A program made the position numbers and the translations under genes. The notes beneath the pieces were generated by a model that ran no database searches, was not told the origin of the DNA, and saw nothing but the letters and a program-made list of their open reading frames with translations. Shown piece by piece: positions 6,932-7,441 of a stretch of DNA of 7,441 nt. This DNA comes from Candidatus Aminicenantota bacterium (lineage in GTDB: Bacteria > Acidobacteriota > Aminicenantia > UBA2199): positions 4,381,324 to 4,388,764 of the forward strand of contig CP070627.1 of NCBI GenBank assembly GCA_020355945.1, read 5' to 3'. How positions within the stretch are numbered: position 1 is the stretch's first letter; each line of letters begins with the position of its first letter.

Positions 6932-7162
6932 TTATGGGATGCGGGCTCTTGGTCCGCATGGGCCAAAAGTCATCACATCTCTGTCTTTAGCATTAAAATA
7001 AGAATCAAGATGTTCCAGGGCTCGGTCAGCCATTTTCTTTTTTTCCATCAAATCACCGGTAAATATTTCCGGTGATAAAGCATTGGTGAAATCTCTGACC
7101 TTCTGGAAACTTAATTGTACATTTACAGGGTTAAATCCCTGGTTTTGATGATACTCATTCAT
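6932..7162 (-). CDS. Small conserved protein of unknown function, first member of the paralog family
   Basis: A 76-residue protein, the close sibling of that at 6696-6463 and the first of three in transcription order. Its N-terminal body is MNEYHQNQGFNPVNVQLSF, then KVRDFTNALSPEIF, then KKKMADRALEHLDSYF (41-56). The tail is DVMTFGPCGPRARIP, with one cysteine (C69) and the terminal RIP shared by the family. Differences from its sibling include mostly conservative swaps in the body (I/V, V/I, R/K, D/N) but a replaced and shortened tail, the pattern expected if the body is under constraint and the tail is diversifying. It has no export signal of a standard type. The ATG at 7162 has AGGAGG (7173-7168) 5 nt upstream and is the only sensible start. 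Its promoter is at 7278-7250. Function unknown. Confidence 0.82.
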   Translation of the reverse strand: MNEYHQNQGFNPVNVQLSFQKVRDFTNALSPEIFTGDLMEKKKMADRALEHLDSYFNAKDRDVMTFGPCGPRARIP

Positions 7163-7249
7163 GTTTTCCTCCTTTTCCCAATTCTTTTAATCGGCGGTCT
7201 AATAAACAATTTTCCTCCTAAGAATATTGGGCTTTCATCTTCGCAGGCA

Positions 7250-7278
7250 ATTATAAAATAAAAAAGGTAGAATTTCAA
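7250..7278 (-). promoter_or_regulatory. Predicted sigma70 promoter of the first small gene
   Basis: On the minus strand TTGAAA (7278-7273), 17 bp, then a perfect TATAAT (7255-7250). The spacer reads TTCTACCTTTTTTATTT, almost the same as for the second gene. The predicted start is near 7243 with a leader of about 81 nt. Confidence 0.85.
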
Positions 7279-7350
7279 CCCATATTTTGGAATTTTAATT
7301 TTTTTTTTCGTCCCGAGTTGAAGGCTTCCCAACACATTTGGCCGGGGGAG

Positions 7351-7392
7351 GAAAAAAAGGTGCCAGGGAAGAATGTCTTAATTCCTGCACCT
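7351..7392 (-). terminator. Intrinsic terminator of an upstream transcription unit outside the window
   Basis: On the minus strand AGGTGCAGGAA (7392-7382) pairs with TTCCCTGGCACCT (7370-7358), with two single-base bulges and an 11-nt loop. Seven T follow directly (7357-7351). This is a classical intrinsic terminator for transcription entering from beyond 7441 and would insulate the first small gene. On the plus strand a T6 run at 7402-7407 lies several bases past the stem, so weak bidirectional activity is possible. No gene can be assigned to 7393-7441. Confidence 0.6.
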
Positions 7393-7441
7393 GGTTCCAC
7401 GTTTTTTGCTGTTGTTGAGAAGCGTAAGCTGAAATGTTGAC

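Larger units (their letters stand above)
6441..7346. repeat. Tandem duplication of a ~465-bp promoter-gene unit
   Basis: Two copies lie head to tail: about 6441-6881 and about 6912-7346. Each holds, on the minus strand, CCGGCCAAATG, a T/A-rich stretch, the TTGAAA/TATAAT promoter, a leader with an AAGGAG-like and then an AGGAGG site, the small gene, and a short tail with AAATAACTT. The two ATGs are 466 nt apart and the CATTTGGCCGG landmarks 464 nt apart, so few indels have accumulated. The third gene (6118-5888) keeps the same order and promoter geometry but is far more diverged, which indicates an older duplication. Confidence 0.8.

Noticed and set aside
6854..7075. Plus-strand 73-codon open frame over the first small gene
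   Set aside because: It is antisense to a small gene that has a promoter, an AGGAGG site and two paralogs. The plus-strand frame is not preserved as a gene in the duplicate copy.
6463..7162. Double-glycine bacteriocin-type leader cleavage site
   Set aside because: GG occurs in the tail of only one protein (RCGG) and not at the equivalent place in the other two, so a GG-peptidase transporter substrate is not supported.
7287..7441. Minus-strand frames left open from the right edge
   Set aside because: Two frames read through the terminator hairpin and into the promoter region without motifs, and the third stops inside the hairpin loop. I cannot tell which, if any, is the end of a real gene.
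1..7441. tRNA, rRNA, CRISPR arrays, transposase genes or phage genes
   Set aside because: I found no cloverleaf, rRNA segment, direct-repeat/spacer array or recombinase motif on either strand by eye.

Overview
All recognisable genes in this 7.4 kb bacterial window lie on the minus strand, so transcription runs from the right edge to the left. The sequence is AT-leaning with A/T-rich spacers. Promoters look like ordinary sigma70 promoters (TTGAAA, 17 bp, TATAAT) and most genes have a strong AGGAGG-type Shine-Dalgarno site. The periplasmic beta-propeller sensor kinase (signal peptide, Reg_prop blades, Y_Y_Y domain, one membrane span) points to a Gram-negative organism. Such receptors are best known from Bacteroidota, but the classical promoters and strong Shine-Dalgarno sites argue against that phylum. 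An Acidobacteriota/Aminicenantes-like or similar lineage is a guess only.

Layout in transcription order. 7441-7347: tail of an unseen upstream unit with a terminator hairpin. 7346-5888: three paralogous genes for 76-77 aa proteins of no family I recognise, each with its own matching promoter, leader and ribosome binding site. The first two sit in a clear tandem duplication of about 465 bp. The third is more diverged and is separated from them by a palindrome-rich spacer with 18-nt inverted ends. 5822-1992: a large membrane sensor histidine kinase, 65 nt downstream of the third small gene and probably co-transcribed with it. 1874-684: an M29-family metallo-aminopeptidase with all expected metal ligands, probably with its own promoter and a three-copy 9-nt repeat in its leader. 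683-483: a spacer with long G and C runs and nested inverted repeats. 482-1: the N-terminal 160 residues of an ECF sigma factor, cut by the window edge.

The most interesting part is the small-protein family next to the kinase. The three proteins share a conserved body (NV-L-S--K--DF--A--PE----G-L--KK-MAD--L---DS-F) and a variable tail with one cysteine followed by an RIP motif. That design recalls precursor peptides or a small signalling or effector family, but no maturation enzyme or transporter is in the window, so function is open. The kinase, aminopeptidase and sigma factor are otherwise ordinary members of known families, and nothing shows that they form one pathway.
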